Shown: positions 8,853 to 20,619 of the stretch, in pieces
Layout: every line of letters begins with the position of its first letter
Numbering within the stretch: position 1 is the stretch's first letter
Assembly: GCF_001186125.1 (NCBI RefSeq)
Contig: NW_014040524.1
Coordinates: 168,888-194,253 of the forward strand
Origin: Sphaeroforma arctica JP610
Taxonomy: Eukaryota; Opisthokonta; Ichthyosporea; Ichthyophonida
Length of the DNA stretch: 25,366 nucleotides
Direction: 5' to 3'
Translations under genes and position numbers: made by a program
Notes under the pieces: model-generated
Told to the model about the DNA's origin: nothing
The model's input: the letters and a program-made list of their open reading frames with translations, nothing else
The model's database searches: none

Positions 8853-10020
8853 TTCAAATACTGTACATACAAAGCTGTGTGATTGTCAGACATGAAGTTA
8901 ACATTTACCAACAACCAAGTTACTAACTCGTAAATATTTTTTACTTTTACATATTTTTTACTTTTACTTTTCTTTTTTTTCTAAATACAGACCAAGAGCC
9001 TAGTAGAGGCAAGAGGATATTTTGTTTTTGTTTTGTTATTTTATTTTTTTTAACTCCCCATCCATAGACTAAGGGGACTCGATTTTAAAGAACCAAACCT
9101 AATTCACTATATCCGGTTTTGGATATAGTCCCAATTTTATTTTCTAGACTTTTTCTATAAACATTTCAAAATAATTTTGCGACGGAGCCAAGTTGATAGC
9201 TCTACTGGTTCATACAGTGATGTATCGATTCATGAACAGGATTGTTCGACCATGTCAAATCTTGGATTTCCATGTCGCTTATTAGCAGTTTGAACCTTCT
9301 AAGGGTTCTAATAAGTATTTTTAGTTCAGAAATCATCTTTGTGGTATAGAAGGCTTATTTTGCTTGCTCAAAATCACCATTTACGTGCATGCGTGTCCAT
9401 CACTGACATCCATTTGGTGTGCATATTCAATTATATGTCTTCAATATGATTTTCAGACCTTCGTTATATCTATATAGGTATAATTAAACCATAGTAATGT
9501 TATTGTAATCGTTTGTAAGTGAATAAGTAGTGAATTTTGGCAAAAAAAAAAAGTTCAGGAAATGAGATTCAGCGTGCAATCGATGGCATGGCACATCAAA
9601 ATTCGTAAACACATTTTTCTCGATTTTAGCAGCTGTAGCTTGCATTACGGTTTTAAGAATGCATATACGATATTGTTTTGACAATAATTGTACGTGACAA
9701 CTTTGAAACTTTACTAATTATGCATATCCAGACCCAATAATCGCGTTTTGGAGGTTTCCGATGTAGTGTTAGACGACTCCTAGCGTAGAAGGTGTGTTCT
9801 ACTTGTACTACGACCATGGCGCCTTCACATATCATTTACGAAATACTTAATCTTGAAATATGCCGAAAAAATATTGGGAATAAATTGAAGTCCAGGTTTA
9901 GTAAATCAGGAACGCTTCTTTATTTTTGGCCCTGTTTTATTTTCTTAGTACATGGATGGGGTGTTAAAAACCCGCCAAATTTTCTATTGCCAAACACGGC
10001 TGTTTTCAGGTCGCTATTGC
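8853..10020. other. Gene-free upstream region of the reductase gene
   Basis: AT-rich sequence with T-runs (8935-9050) and a poly-A run at 9542-9553. It should contain the reductase promoter on the minus strand, but I see no distinct TATA box or motif. Open frames here are short and AT-driven. Confidence 0.6.
9190..9275 (+). other. tRNA-like segment, possible tRNA-derived SINE head
   Basis: TAGCTCTACTGG at about 9197-9208 matches most of the Pol III A-box pattern, and TGTTCGACCAT about 35 bp later partly matches the B box. The segment does not fold into a clean cloverleaf, and I see no second copy in the window. Confidence 0.22.
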
Positions 10021-10031
10021 AAAAAGAAAAA
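10021..10031 (-). terminator. Pol III terminator of the tRNA-Arg gene
   Basis: On the minus strand the sequence six bases after the tRNA 3' end reads TTTTTCTTTTT, a strong oligo-T Pol III stop. Confidence 0.75.
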
Positions 10032-10036
10032 GGGGT

Positions 10037-10109
10037 TTGCCCTTTGCGGATTCGAACCGCAGGTCTTGTCCTTAGGAGGGACACGTGTTAACCACTTCAC
10101 TAAAGGGCA
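10037..10109 (-). tRNA. tRNA-Arg (anticodon CCU)
   Basis: A complete 73-nt cloverleaf on the minus strand. Acceptor TGCCCTT pairs with AAGGGCA; TA at 8-9; D stem GTG/CAC with a GG-containing loop; anticodon stem TGTCC/GGACA with loop CTCCTAA (U33, anticodon CCT, reads AGG); five-base variable loop; T stem TGCGG/CCGCA with loop TTCGAAT; discriminator A. No intron and no encoded CCA. Internal A and B boxes are intact, and an oligo-T terminator follows, so it is probably functional. Confidence 0.9.
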
Positions 10110-10992
10110 CGGAAGTTTTTGTGTATCTATAAATTATATTGTATATATTGTATCTGAACCCAGCTTTATGTATATTCTTTTGTATGTATTCTATCTTAAC
10201 CATAATGTGTTGATCCACGGGTACGATTCTCAATGTACGCATGCGAATGATAAAAACTTAGTTCGATGGGGTCGCGAGTATTCTATTTACATTTGTTTCT
10301 ACCAACGCATATGCTGGTAACATAAATATCTCGATTTTCCTTTACAGGCGAGGTACTCAAGTACGATCTCATTAACCTAACATATCCCTCTCTTACGCCT
10401 GATAAACTATGGAACCGTACCTCGAACATTATGCATACATCATTTGGCTATTGACCTCCTCATGCAGAAGCCATAATCGTCTGTTGTGTTACATAGGGTT
10501 CAAAGTAAAAACAAATTATAGCCATATTTCATATTTAAAACCGCCTTGAACTTCGATTTTCCTGTGATATATATTTGAAAGGCCTTTAGTGGATCGTCAT
10601 TCTAAGTTATACCATGGCTTCCTGAGCCAGTACCAGGCGGTTTGTGACTCTTTCAAAATCTCTTCGCAGTCCATATCAGCATCAGTTGAACTAATGATCG
10701 ATAGCTAAAATTAGCGTCCTGCAACGGTCACTGTCGTCAATCTTATTTTACTTCGCCCTGGCTGCTGTCTTTGTGTGCAACCTAGTTGCCGATCTACCTC
10801 GCTATCAATCTTTGTTGTTGATCAGAAACGTGTTCGCAAGACCAAATCTAATTATACTGATAAAACCTTTCTGGCAATGATTAGGCTCGTATTCTATATG
10901 TTACGGCATGCGGCCAGATCTGCTGCAAAAAAATGGAATAACACCTTTATTGTAAGGTAACTTTTAACTGAAAGGTTATTCGAGATGTGTTG

Positions 10993-11146
10993 TATTACGC
11001 AAATTTATCTCATGCGCGTTAACCACCAATAGCACATGGCTCAGGAGTGATCATGTCACTCAGCCTAAAGGTCTGCGATACTCCATGTCATGGTGTATTT
11101 CACAATGTCAAACTGGTACACAAGACAAATCTCATCTACTGATGCC
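10993..11146. repeat. Diverged direct repeat, copy 1
   Basis: It matches 11319-11472 over about 154 bp at a constant 326-bp offset. Shared words include ACGCAAAT, GGTGTATTTCACAA and AGACAAATC. By eye roughly three quarters of the bases agree. No gene or known element is recognised. Confidence 0.75.
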
Positions 11147-11318
11147 TTAAAAATTGATGCTTGTGATACTGCACTGTGATCTCATGTGCAATTTTACCAC
11201 AGCGGATCCGCAGAACGTTAAATCCTTGAACATAAGAAAAATTGTGTTGTAAATCTCATGTCTAGGTGATCTCCTAAATACCCACTTGGCCAATGTAAGA
11301 TTGCCAATGAGACATTGG

Positions 11319-11472
11319 TAATACGCAAATTAATCTCGTGCACGTTGATCTCCAATCGCACATGACTCAGATGTGTTAATGTCAATCAGCCTTAAGTTAT
11401 GTGATGTTCCATGTACTGGTGTATTTCACAAAGTCAACCTGGCACACCAGACAAATCCCGTCCATTGACGTT
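11319..11472. repeat. Diverged direct repeat, copy 2
   Basis: Partner of 10993-11146. The 172 bp between the copies are unrelated at first sight, so this is either an old segmental duplication or two copies of an unclassified short repeat. Confidence 0.75.
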
Positions 11473-12899
11473 TACATTCGGATGTGATAACTATCATCAG
11501 TCCATTTGTTGTATCAGACGAGATATGTGAGCACTGCTGCGATATTCCTATACACTCGTAGTGATCGCACCAGTCACACGCGAGAGCACCCGTAACTGAT
11601 AGACAGTTAGCAGATATGGTGGCATCAGCTCAGTATGTCGCTCTGTATTGCATGTGTGAACCATTGGCATAGAATGAAGTATACTGTCCAACCCGAAACA
11701 ACCGTTCAAGATTTTTTTTACTACGTATTACACACATGTACGCGAGATGAGATAGGTAAACATATACCACAAACTAGCATTCCTAATATCAGCGTCATAA
11801 TCTGCTATTCTAGTCTCTCGTATAACATACATGCTTGTCGACATGCGACCTTTCTGCTTACTGTGCGTATCTTACACCATTGAAACATTAACGATAAATA
11901 GTTATTCTCGAAACACTTTCTGTTAGTTTGTAATTCTTTTGACGGTATTAAACAAACCAACAGATGTGTTGGTTTCCATTCGTCGATTGTATTTAGTTTA
12001 ATACTATATAAGGTTCAATATATCGGTTTGATAGCTTTGACATAGGCGGTGATCCTCACATTGCTAGAAGATACACATATTTGCCTTATTTATTTTTTAA
12101 GAAAGCAATATTTTACCTTTTATTCCACCTTCCTTTAAGCTTGTGAATGTATCCATCTCGACCTTTGCTATATCTGGACAGACTTTAGTCATAAGTCTTT
12201 GTTGCTGAATTGTACAATCCAATACAGAGTTTTGCTTATTTGGATTGACTAACCTAGTAAATAAGAATATCAACCCTAATAACATATATATGGTCGAGTC
12301 TTCGTCCAAGCAGATTGCTTACAATTCATTTGGAATAGAACTGTACTTAAAACGCTCACACCACCTATCATAATAACTCTCACACTCTATCTTGAGTTGT
12401 CAATTCAGCTCTTTATGTCTGACTTAATCATATCCCGAGTTTGAGGCTTACATGATAGTCTAAGAATCTAAATATATCCTGTTAAGATAAAGCTTCGCGC
12501 GAAGGTACATTGGCAGAACTCAATTTCGCCGGTTAACCAACGAACATCATGAGATCGAAGGAACCATGCTATCTCATTGGACTCAGTGGTAAGACTTCGA
12601 ATAACAGTTTTTCAACGCTCTCCCTCCGTACAGAGGAAGACGTTGTTCTTTTGTTAGTAATCAATCCTAAACTACAGAATCTAGTTACCTATGAGCCATG
12701 TGCCAATCTGAACATTGATCGGTGCAAACTGAATTTACAGATTCTGATATTATAAACTTGAACAAAACAAACCAATATAAATTAATAAACCCTCTCTGAG
12801 TGTATTCTGACCACAACACTGCCTACTAGTGTGCCAGCTTTAGCAATAAGGAAAGGAATACTTAGACCCGGACCGGTACCCAGGCATTTATCATCTGAG

Positions 12900-13680
12900 A
12901 GCTAAAGCAGTGTGCTGGCGTTTAACCTCAGAGAGCTAGAGGACCCGAAGTATACTTTTCGAGAGGACCGTCGTTCATAACAAATATATGTTCTAAGTAC
13001 ATGTAAAAGTACAAATCTGATCGCGGCGTCGTTTACGCGTGCGTGTCTGCGAGTCCTTGTGCTAGGCGACAATGTCGTTGGGATCGCTAAAGGCCTCGAC
13101 TGTCTCCCACGTTGGGTCGCCTTCGCGCCATCGCACCAAATATTCCAGTTTGCCTGTCTCATCGTTGTGCGAAGTTTGATAATGTATCGGAACTCAACTC
13201 CTCCTTCGTCCCCCGATGTGTCGTCGAGTGGCGGGTCTGTAATACGGTGTACTAACCGGATGAGTTCGACACGGACTGGCTTGCTTTTTAAGTCTGATGG
13301 GGCTGACCCGTCTTTGTTCGCTATCTGATAGCGTTGTCCGATTCTAGTCTTAGTAGCATACGGACCAAAGAGTAGACATATTGCCTTCGTCGTTCTGCCT
13401 TCAGAGCGCACTATCACCACATCGCCTTCATCGAAGTGTACCAAGTCATGGCTATGGGGACGATCGAAGGTCTTCGTTAGCCTACCCGGATATTTCTTGG
13501 CAATATGGTGAAGCGTTGGTAAGATGGTATCCTTCATCTGATCCAATCGTTGAGCCCAAGTGTCACTGATCACTGGTTGTAATTAAGGTGTTTCATGGGT
13601 AAAGTCGGCGAACGGAACGTGTCTACGTTCAAAATACACACTAAAAGGTGCACTTTTGTGTCTGCGTGTAGCATCCAAGG
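12900..13680 (-). mobile_element. Ty3/gypsy (chromovirus-type) remnant, 3' end of pol
   Basis: A broken minus-strand copy with only a few breaks in this segment. It starts at the end of the integrase core (RRHKSAPFSVYF-like), continues with the integrase C-terminal domain (FDEGDVVIV, then FGPYATKTRIGQRYQI) and ends in a chromodomain-like tail (EYLVRW, TWETVEAF), which defines chromoviruses. In that group the chromodomain steers integration to chromatin marks. The upstream parts are missing beyond about 13680. I see no LTR that I can match, so age cannot be set from LTR divergence. Confidence 0.75.
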
Positions 13681-13741
13681 GCCAGACTATCAAAAAGGCC
13701 AATCCTAAACTCAAACCCCAGGATTATCAAATACTGAGTTT

Positions 13742-13787
13742 TGGATCTAGGATCCAATATTTCTGATGATAGAGTGATCAGAAATAT
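13742..13787. repeat. Two adjacent inverted repeats
   Basis: TGGATC/GATCCA with a 3-base centre (about 13742-13756), followed at once by ATATTTCTGAT/ATCAGAAATAT (13757-13767 and 13777-13787) with a 9-base loop. The arms are perfect. They lie just beyond the edge of the chromovirus remnant. Confidence 0.7.
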
Positions 13788-16040
13788 AGCGAGAATACCG
13801 GTAGATGATACCGTGACTCCCGCGTGTGAGAGAAACACTTAAGTAAATATTGAGTCTAGTGTAGAAATTACTAAACACAATAAAGACTCAATGCGAGTCC
13901 CTCAGCCTAGGACTTTTACCTAGCTGTAGGATTCGCACTTGAGAAGAGGTCTATTGTTTCCTTTGGTCGTATCCTTTCAGTACTCTCAAACTCTACATTT
14001 TTAACAATATTCTTACTACGGTAAGTCAAACAACAGGGATAATAACCTGTTGAGCTGGTAGAAACATTATATCAAAAACAAGAATAAGATAGCAACAGCT
14101 CGAGAATTATTATAGAGACTGAGTCACAACGGGAGGACGAGAAGATACTACTCTACAGTGGGAAGAGAGCTGTCTAACACAGGAAACAGCCGCGCACAAA
14201 CTCAGAAGAAGCAACCAACTAAGAATACTTAGTGGAAAAGCAGAAGAGTAGAGAAGAAACAGGAACCTCTCGAGAACAAAACAAGTCTGACAAACCATGT
14301 ACGCAGTAAGTGTTTTTAACCCTCAGGTGACTCCAAGGTAAGTTCACCTGAGAAATACACGTACAAAAATATCAGACCTGTCAAGTTGATAACTTTATCA
14401 ATGTTGAAGAAGAAAAAAGACAATTTTAGAAAAGTGTCAAGGTGATAACTTCTTTTATTGTGGTAGGCCAAAACATAGTAGTACCTAAACAACGAACAAG
14501 GTGCATAATTAGCCCAACACAATGAGCCCAACAGGGTGCAATAAGTACTAAACAAAACAACGGGATTCACGCCACACAAAACACGATACACCCGAACTCG
14601 CACTGGGGCCATTCACAAGTTAGTCCTTATTTATAGACATTGAAATGTTAAATTTAATAACATCACCCAGAAGTGAAATCTCCTATAGAAGCTCAAGGAT
14701 CTTCGTAAGAAGATTTAGTAAGTCGTTTTCTAAGAACAGTTACATAAGCCTTCCACGCCAACAGAAGCTGGCAAATGAACAACATAGGCCATACAATTAA
14801 ATGAAAGTAAACGAAACATGAGAATACTCGATAACATTGAGTGAATTAGACGTACAACTTCAAATTAGGCATAGAATGGCACAAAATCCAAACAAAATAC
14901 ATAGTCCGTAGAACTCAAACTAGTAATGCAAACCGCGGAAGTTACTGAACGCACGAGTACACACAAGATCACTGAGGGAAACAACCACAGAGGCAATCGG
15001 GCTAGAAATCAGTAAAGAAGAATTGAGGCACAAACATTCAACTCAACGTTCCATTAACAAGTCAATAAGATTATCACATCCACACCCATTACACAAACAA
15101 ATCGCTATAACTCAACAAAATAAGAACCCTAGGCAAAACGGATCCTCAACAAAGAGAAATCAGACAAGTAACTCACAATCTCGAATGAAATCAGACAAGA
15201 GTTCTATAGCCACCTTCAATATAGTTGCATCTATCAATATATTAACTTAATGGGAATACAGAAGACAACACATAGGGATATTGAGCTCCACAGTACGCCC
15301 ACGATAAGACTTGTAAGCGTGCAATGTAGTAGACTTTTTAAATAAAGTGCAAATGTATGTAAAGTATGGTGCATGCGAATAAAACTTATTTATGATCTCA
15401 CCCTCAGTTATATACTGATGGTGTTTGTACTAGTGTTCAACCACTTGGGTTGGCCAGGGTAAAAACTCATATGATCAGTATGAGAAACCTTATGCAGAAC
15501 ACTTTAGCACTCGAATATATTTCCCAGAAATAAATATATCATATTCTCTGTTACAGCACTCAGTCTCGGACATCGGCTCTCGGCTAGCCGGTGGCCCGTA
15601 TTCTATAAATAGAATAATCTGAGAAGAAGTATCAAAATACTCTTACGTTCTCTCGGGCTGACCCACCAATACTTTTATTAATTTGAGAACAAGTTCTAAA
15701 TTGCTCTCGGGCTGACGACGTAAAACGTTATTAACGTATATAGAAATACGTCTTCTACTGTAGTCTCTCAAGACTTGTGTAATAAATCGCTACTGGGATC
15801 CAAAATACATGGACATTGGAATAGATAGGACCTCTCATTGAGAACCATTTACCAGAGATCTTATAAACAAGACACATTGTGAAATGCTTTACATCGTGAT
15901 CGAAACAAGAAAAACACCATCTCTTTAAATCGGAACAATACATTCTACACAAACGTATATGCGAACATCAACCCGTGTACAAGAATACTTGACACAATAA
16001 TAAATACGTACATTTAACTAATGCACAAGAGTACTTGAAG

Positions 16041-16290
16041 CACAATAATAAGAACTTCACGTGCACATACAGTCACGCACACCTCTACCTAAACCAAGGG
16101 AGTTGGATGACATAACCGACACCAAGAAAGACTCCAGGTGCACACACAGACAAGAAGTATCTATCTCACTAAGTCAAAAACAGTTAATGTAACGTAGCTC
16201 ACAATAAACAGAACTTAAAGTGCATACAATACCATAACCCCCACACAACTACCTAAATCAAGGAAGTTCGGTACACCCACAAACCAAAAC
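16041..16290. repeat. Diverged tandem duplication, about 90 bp at 159-bp offset
   Basis: CACAATAAnnAGAACTT, then CTACCTAAAnCAAGGnAGTT, occurs from about 16041 and again from about 16200. A shorter GGAGTTCGGTACA word recurs near 16357. Confidence 0.55.
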
Positions 16291-16771
16291 GATACACAAG
16301 TATCACAATAAGGTGACATATACACCACAAGGGGACAAATAAGATACATATACACAAGGAGTTCGGTACAGTGACAAAAGTCACTACCACATTGTCACAC
16401 ATTTTTACAAATTAAAGTTTTATAAATTAAAATAATAAAAACCATAAACCAAAAAGTCTCACATACAACAAACTGAGTGCACACGAGAAGCCAGGTTTAT
16501 TTCAAATACACAAATAAACCTAGATAAACCCAGGTTTATCCACTTAAACAAAAAACTCACAATATAAACCCAGGTATTGCAAAGAACGCTGAGTTGAGCA
16601 GACCAGAGACAAGCTACTACACACGTCTTCACTACGTGACACTACAAGGAAGCACAAACAAAGGTAATCAATCGAATTTACTAAAACTGACGTAGGCACA
16701 TAAGAGCCACTTGTACTCAGTAGTATACACAGTCTGGCATAACAACAAATGTTACACACACAGCACTGTCA

Positions 16772-18175
16772 ATGACTTCTGCTCCATATCAGAGGACACG
16801 TGTAGCACGACGAAGCCTACGCACACAAGTGATCTCAAGCAGAACACAGACCAGAGGCAATACGAGTCGTACGACCAGGACACGTCCAGAAACAGCAACC
16901 ACAATGCCAGTTTCGCAAGCATCGTCACGCACCTCTACCCCACACAATGGGGATAGAGCGATGCACATGGACGATGAGTCCACACCAGCACGAGCTCCAA
17001 TGGATCCAGCAATGAGTAAGTACAACATAGTCTTGGACAAGATCATCTATGAGAGCAACTACTACATTATAGACATACTAGTAGACAAGTTGTATTGACA
17101 TTAGAGCGTTTCACAAATTGCGCAAAGCAGTTCATGAACAACAACCAAAGCGATTAGTTCCAGTAATAGACGAGTGAGTTCCCTAAGTGGCCAGCAGACA
17201 AATATGTCAGTATGGCTGATTGTCGTGATACAATTGAGTTTGTATCTGTAGCCAAAGACTTGTTTGCGGGCACAAACATGCCATTGATACAGTACCTCTC
17301 ACTAGTACAAGAGCTGCTCTGACAGACAGATGCAACCGAAGTTTCGCGCACTGCACTCAACAATATACGTAGTACCAAAAAGCTTTGGCAAGACTTCACT
17401 GATGTGGAGGACTACAACATATTAATCATTGACAATCTACGTCGCATTCCAGTAGACTATCTACTAGAGAAACGGCTCAGCGACTTCTATGACACTCGTA
17501 TAATTGTCGAAGTACGGGCAGCACGGTTGCGTCGCACAATGTTTGAGTTGGAGAAGCGCTACAAGGGCACGGAGAGAGAGGCTATCAATTGGCAACTCCT
17601 CAAAGCATCACGTTACCAAGTATTAGTCATGTATGGTTTACAAGCAGAAACAGACAAAATGATCAAGGCCCAGACAAAACCAGACGGTAGTAGTGGACAT
17701 TTATCTGACATCTCAGAGAAAGTATTTCAAGATCTCACCGAAGACATGATCAGACAGGCAACCAAAACACAAGCCAAATCGCAAGCGTGAAGCCAAACGA
17801 GCGAAAAACACACATGCTCATGAACCGCGAGCTACTCGCCCAAGACTGGACATCCCTATAGGGGGTCCACCCAGAGGGGGGGGGGGCACCAAGAGGTGGA
17901 GGTCCACCAAGGGGTGGAGGTCCACCAGGAGGGCAAGGCAGAGGTCGTCCCGGAGGACAGGCCACTGACACTCCAGCACCACGAGGACCACGACCCTGCC
18001 CACACTGTGGGATAAACCCCTCACCACATGCGTTCAGCAAGTGCCCCAACAAAGCGGCAAACAACCGTCGAAAGGCAGAAGCACGTGAAGCGCAACAGAA
18101 CCAAACCGTCCATGTTGACCAGTTAGCCATTACCAATGGCAATAAGGTGCAAGAGATGGATGAAGATCTATGAAA
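16772..18175 (+). pseudogene. gag-like region with zinc knuckle (part of the plus-strand element)
   Basis: An Arg/Thr/Ser-rich beginning is followed by a helical, charged capsid-like part (about 17400-17790). Then comes a Gly/Pro/Arg-rich stretch of PRGGGPP repeats (about 17870-17960) and a zinc-knuckle motif CPHCG...H...C with spacing C-x2-C-x6-H-x4-C near 17995-18045. Gag forms the virus-like particle and the knuckle binds element RNA. Fossil copy. Confidence 0.65.
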
Positions 18176-18197
18176 GGCTTGATGGTCGGAGGCTAAC

Positions 18198-18640
18198 ATG
18201 ATAAACATAGTAGACATTGTGAATGCACACACTGATGAAGAAACGTTGTTAATAAATGCGAATGATATTGATTACACACCCATTTCTTTACTTCCGAATC
18301 CATGCGACCAAAGATTGCACATAGACATACAAATCAATGGCACCACATACAATGCACTAGTGGATTCAGGGGCACAACGCTCTTGTATGGACCGAAGTGT
18401 AGTGACTGAACTATACCTATCTGTAAAGGCACAACCCGGATACATTCAACTCGCACAATCAGATGCAAGAGTACAACGCACAGGCTTCACAGAAGTATGT
18501 GATATAAATTACGGAGGCAGAAAAACCTCAAACTGTTTCGAGGTACTTGACCTCTCAGACAAGAAATCACGGAAGGGACATTCTACCGTTCTTGGGCATA
18601 TACTTAGCAGGGATAATCAATCCACTAATACCAACAGATG
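18198..18640 (+). pseudogene. Aspartic protease region (part of the plus-strand element)
   Basis: The active-site signature LVDSGAQRS follows a strand-like LHIDIQINGTTYNA. A later FTEVCDINYGG stretch fits the second half of a retropepsin fold. This would process the polyprotein. Fossil copy. Confidence 0.7.
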
Positions 18641-18779
18641 CCAAATGCGAATCACTTCTTACACCACATGAAGACCCTGAACATGAACAGGAAGGATTCA
18701 GATATTCACTCTCAGACTTGTTAGAACAAAATGGGCAAATCCCACCCACGAGATATCAAGTCAAGGGGTTAAAGCAAAA

Positions 18780-20070
18780 AACAGTGAACTTTGTTTCACA
18801 CAAACACATACCACAAACAGATGAAAGCGTTCAGAAATGGGTCAAAGATGGACACATATACAAAAGAACAACATCCACACAGGTGAACCTGTCACTACTG
18901 TCCACAGGAGAATACAGACAGGTCTGATAAAAAAGATCCGCACATGTTTAGATTTACGAGAAGGAAACTATCAACACGAACAAGACAAATTCGTTTTACC
19001 AAAGATAAAAAGAAGTACTCCACAATCTACAAGGTAGGTGCACAATTCTTCTCCAAACTGGACTTAACAGGATGCTTCCACCACTTCAAAGTACATTGAA
19101 AATAGCCAACACTTCTTCACATTTTCATGGATAGGGGCGCAATACTCATTCAAGTCAACTCCATTTGGACTGCACTCGCTAACAGCACAATTCCAAAGAG
19201 TGATGGTCAACCTCCTCATTGACATTAAAGGAGTACAAGTATATGTAGACGACATAGTCATCGCTAGTATGACAGAAGAAAAACACAGACACGCAGTACT
19301 CGAAGTCATCAAAAGACTTAATGCCGCCAACTTCAAGCTAAATCACAACAAGTGTGCGTTTGCAGTCAAGACAGTCAATATATTAGGCGTCAAAGTGACT
19401 ACTCAAGGGCTCAAAACAGACCCAGAGAAACATAAACGCATGATTGACTGACCCTTACCAAGAACCAAACGTGACTTACATAGAGCAGTCGGTCTAACAA
19501 ATTACATGCGAGACCACATACATCAGTTTGAACACATAACAAAACACTTCCGCAATCTCATGAAAGGCAAAATGAATCAAAATATAGCCAATCTTTGGAC
19601 ACCAGAACTTACCAAGAAATGGGAAGAACTCAAAGATGCTATTGGATGCTCAGCAACTTTGGCGTACCCAGTAGATGGAGTTCCATTTCAGATCATGAAT
19701 GATGCAAGTGATTATGGCATAGGAGGATGTCTGTTCCAAATTGTAGATGGAGTCAGAAGAGATATACTTTATTTCTCAAAAGGTCTCAACCCTGCACAAC
19801 AAAAATATGAGACAAATACTAAAGAGTTGTTAGTGCTTGTATACAGTCTAGAACATTTCTCAGAATACATCAAAGGCGGCGATATAACAACAAAGCGTTA
19901 TGCCACATGAACAAGCAGCAAACTCTGCATCCTATGCTCGCAAAATGGATAGCAAAAACATTCCATCACCACTTCACGATTATACACATGCCAGGCAAAG
20001 GGAATGAAGTTGCTGACAGATTGTCAAGACTACACGAAGACACATTCAACATCAAAACATCGAATGTGTT
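18780..20070 (+). pseudogene. Reverse transcriptase and RNase H region (part of the plus-strand element)
   Basis: RT motifs: CLDLRE, FSKLDLTG, SFKSTPFGL, the catalytic YVDDIVIAS near 19237, and NHNKCAFAVKTVNILGVKV. RNase H follows with AYPVDGVPFQIMNDASDYGI (catalytic Asp), FSKGLNPAQQKYETNTKELL and HMPGKGNEVADRLSRL. Order and spacing fit Ty3/gypsy. Fossil copy. Confidence 0.85.
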
Positions 20071-20169
20071 GAAAGAAGCCAATGAGCACATACACAATGG
20101 TCAGGAATACACCGACTTAGAAACATACTTGCCCATCTTAGTGTCTGCCATTGACTGGAAACTACATCC

Positions 20170-20500
20170 GCGATAGAAGGCCTGTTTGATAAATTCACCA
20201 TTGGTTTATTTGAAGCCGCACACAATGCTCAAACCGCGAAATTCTACACCAAAGAATAAACGCGCTGCTACAGAAGTGGGCAGATGAAATAAACGCATGG
20301 GCAAATCCTCCCTGGGAACTAATACCAGACGTGTTAGGCAAAGTCATAGAGGAAGCCACAAGCATTACAATATGCGCTCCGTACTACCCAACCGCAACAT
20401 GGTTCCCCAAATTCCTGTCATTACTGGAACAAGATCCAATGATAGTTGAAAACACAAACAACACGTTCTTAAAGAACGGCACAATTGCCTGTGGTAAAAC
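20170..20500 (+). pseudogene. NPPW-type module between RNase H and integrase
   Basis: FTIGLFEAAHNAQ, then NPPWELIPDVLGKV, then APYYPTATWFPKFLSLL. The same order of motifs (a T-[IV]-[DG]-x-FA..N segment, an NPP[FW]-x-LI segment, and an aP-x-wp-x-a-W segment) follows RNase H in DIRS-type elements, where it has been linked to a methyltransferase-like fold. I recall similar modules in some algal Ty3-like elements. That recollection is unverified. Fossil copy. Confidence 0.55.
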
Positions 20501-20619
20501 ACCATGGGAGGTCACATTAGTTGTCAAAATAGGCACAAAGTCCCCATACTTTGACCAAAAACTATCGCATCCTGCAGTGAACATTGCACCCATACACATC
20601 GCGGATGAAACCGCAGAGC

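Larger units (their letters stand above)
10110..12899. other. Gene-poor region
   Basis: About 2.8 kb without a convincing gene. Open frames (for example 9952-10320, 11635-11883, 12097-12309 minus, 12549-12755) are under 125 codons, AT-driven and without family motifs. It holds a 154-bp diverged duplication, an 8-bp-arm inverted repeat at 11954-11975 (AAACCAAC/GTTGGTTT) and a 12-bp palindrome CTTCGCGCGAAG at 12493-12504. Confidence 0.55.
13690..16760. other. Long A/C-rich non-coding region before the plus-strand element
   Basis: About 3 kb with stops in all frames and a strong excess of A and C on the plus strand, the same skew as the retroelement that follows. It may therefore be that element's leader or LTR-side sequence, but I could not match an LTR. 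Local structure: adjacent hairpins at 13742-13787, an inverted repeat at 14322-14352 (CTCAGGTGA/TCACCTGAG), CTCGGGCTGAC twice at about 15653 and 15705, and a diverged direct repeat at 16041-16130 versus 16200-16290. Confidence 0.45.

Noticed and set aside
9792-10320. Plus-strand open frames of about 100-120 codons
   Set aside because: They run straight through the tRNA-Arg gene on the opposite strand and have no family motif.
13059-13569. Plus-strand open frames opposite the chromovirus remnant
   Set aside because: The minus strand carries integrase C-terminal and chromodomain motifs; the plus frames are shadows.
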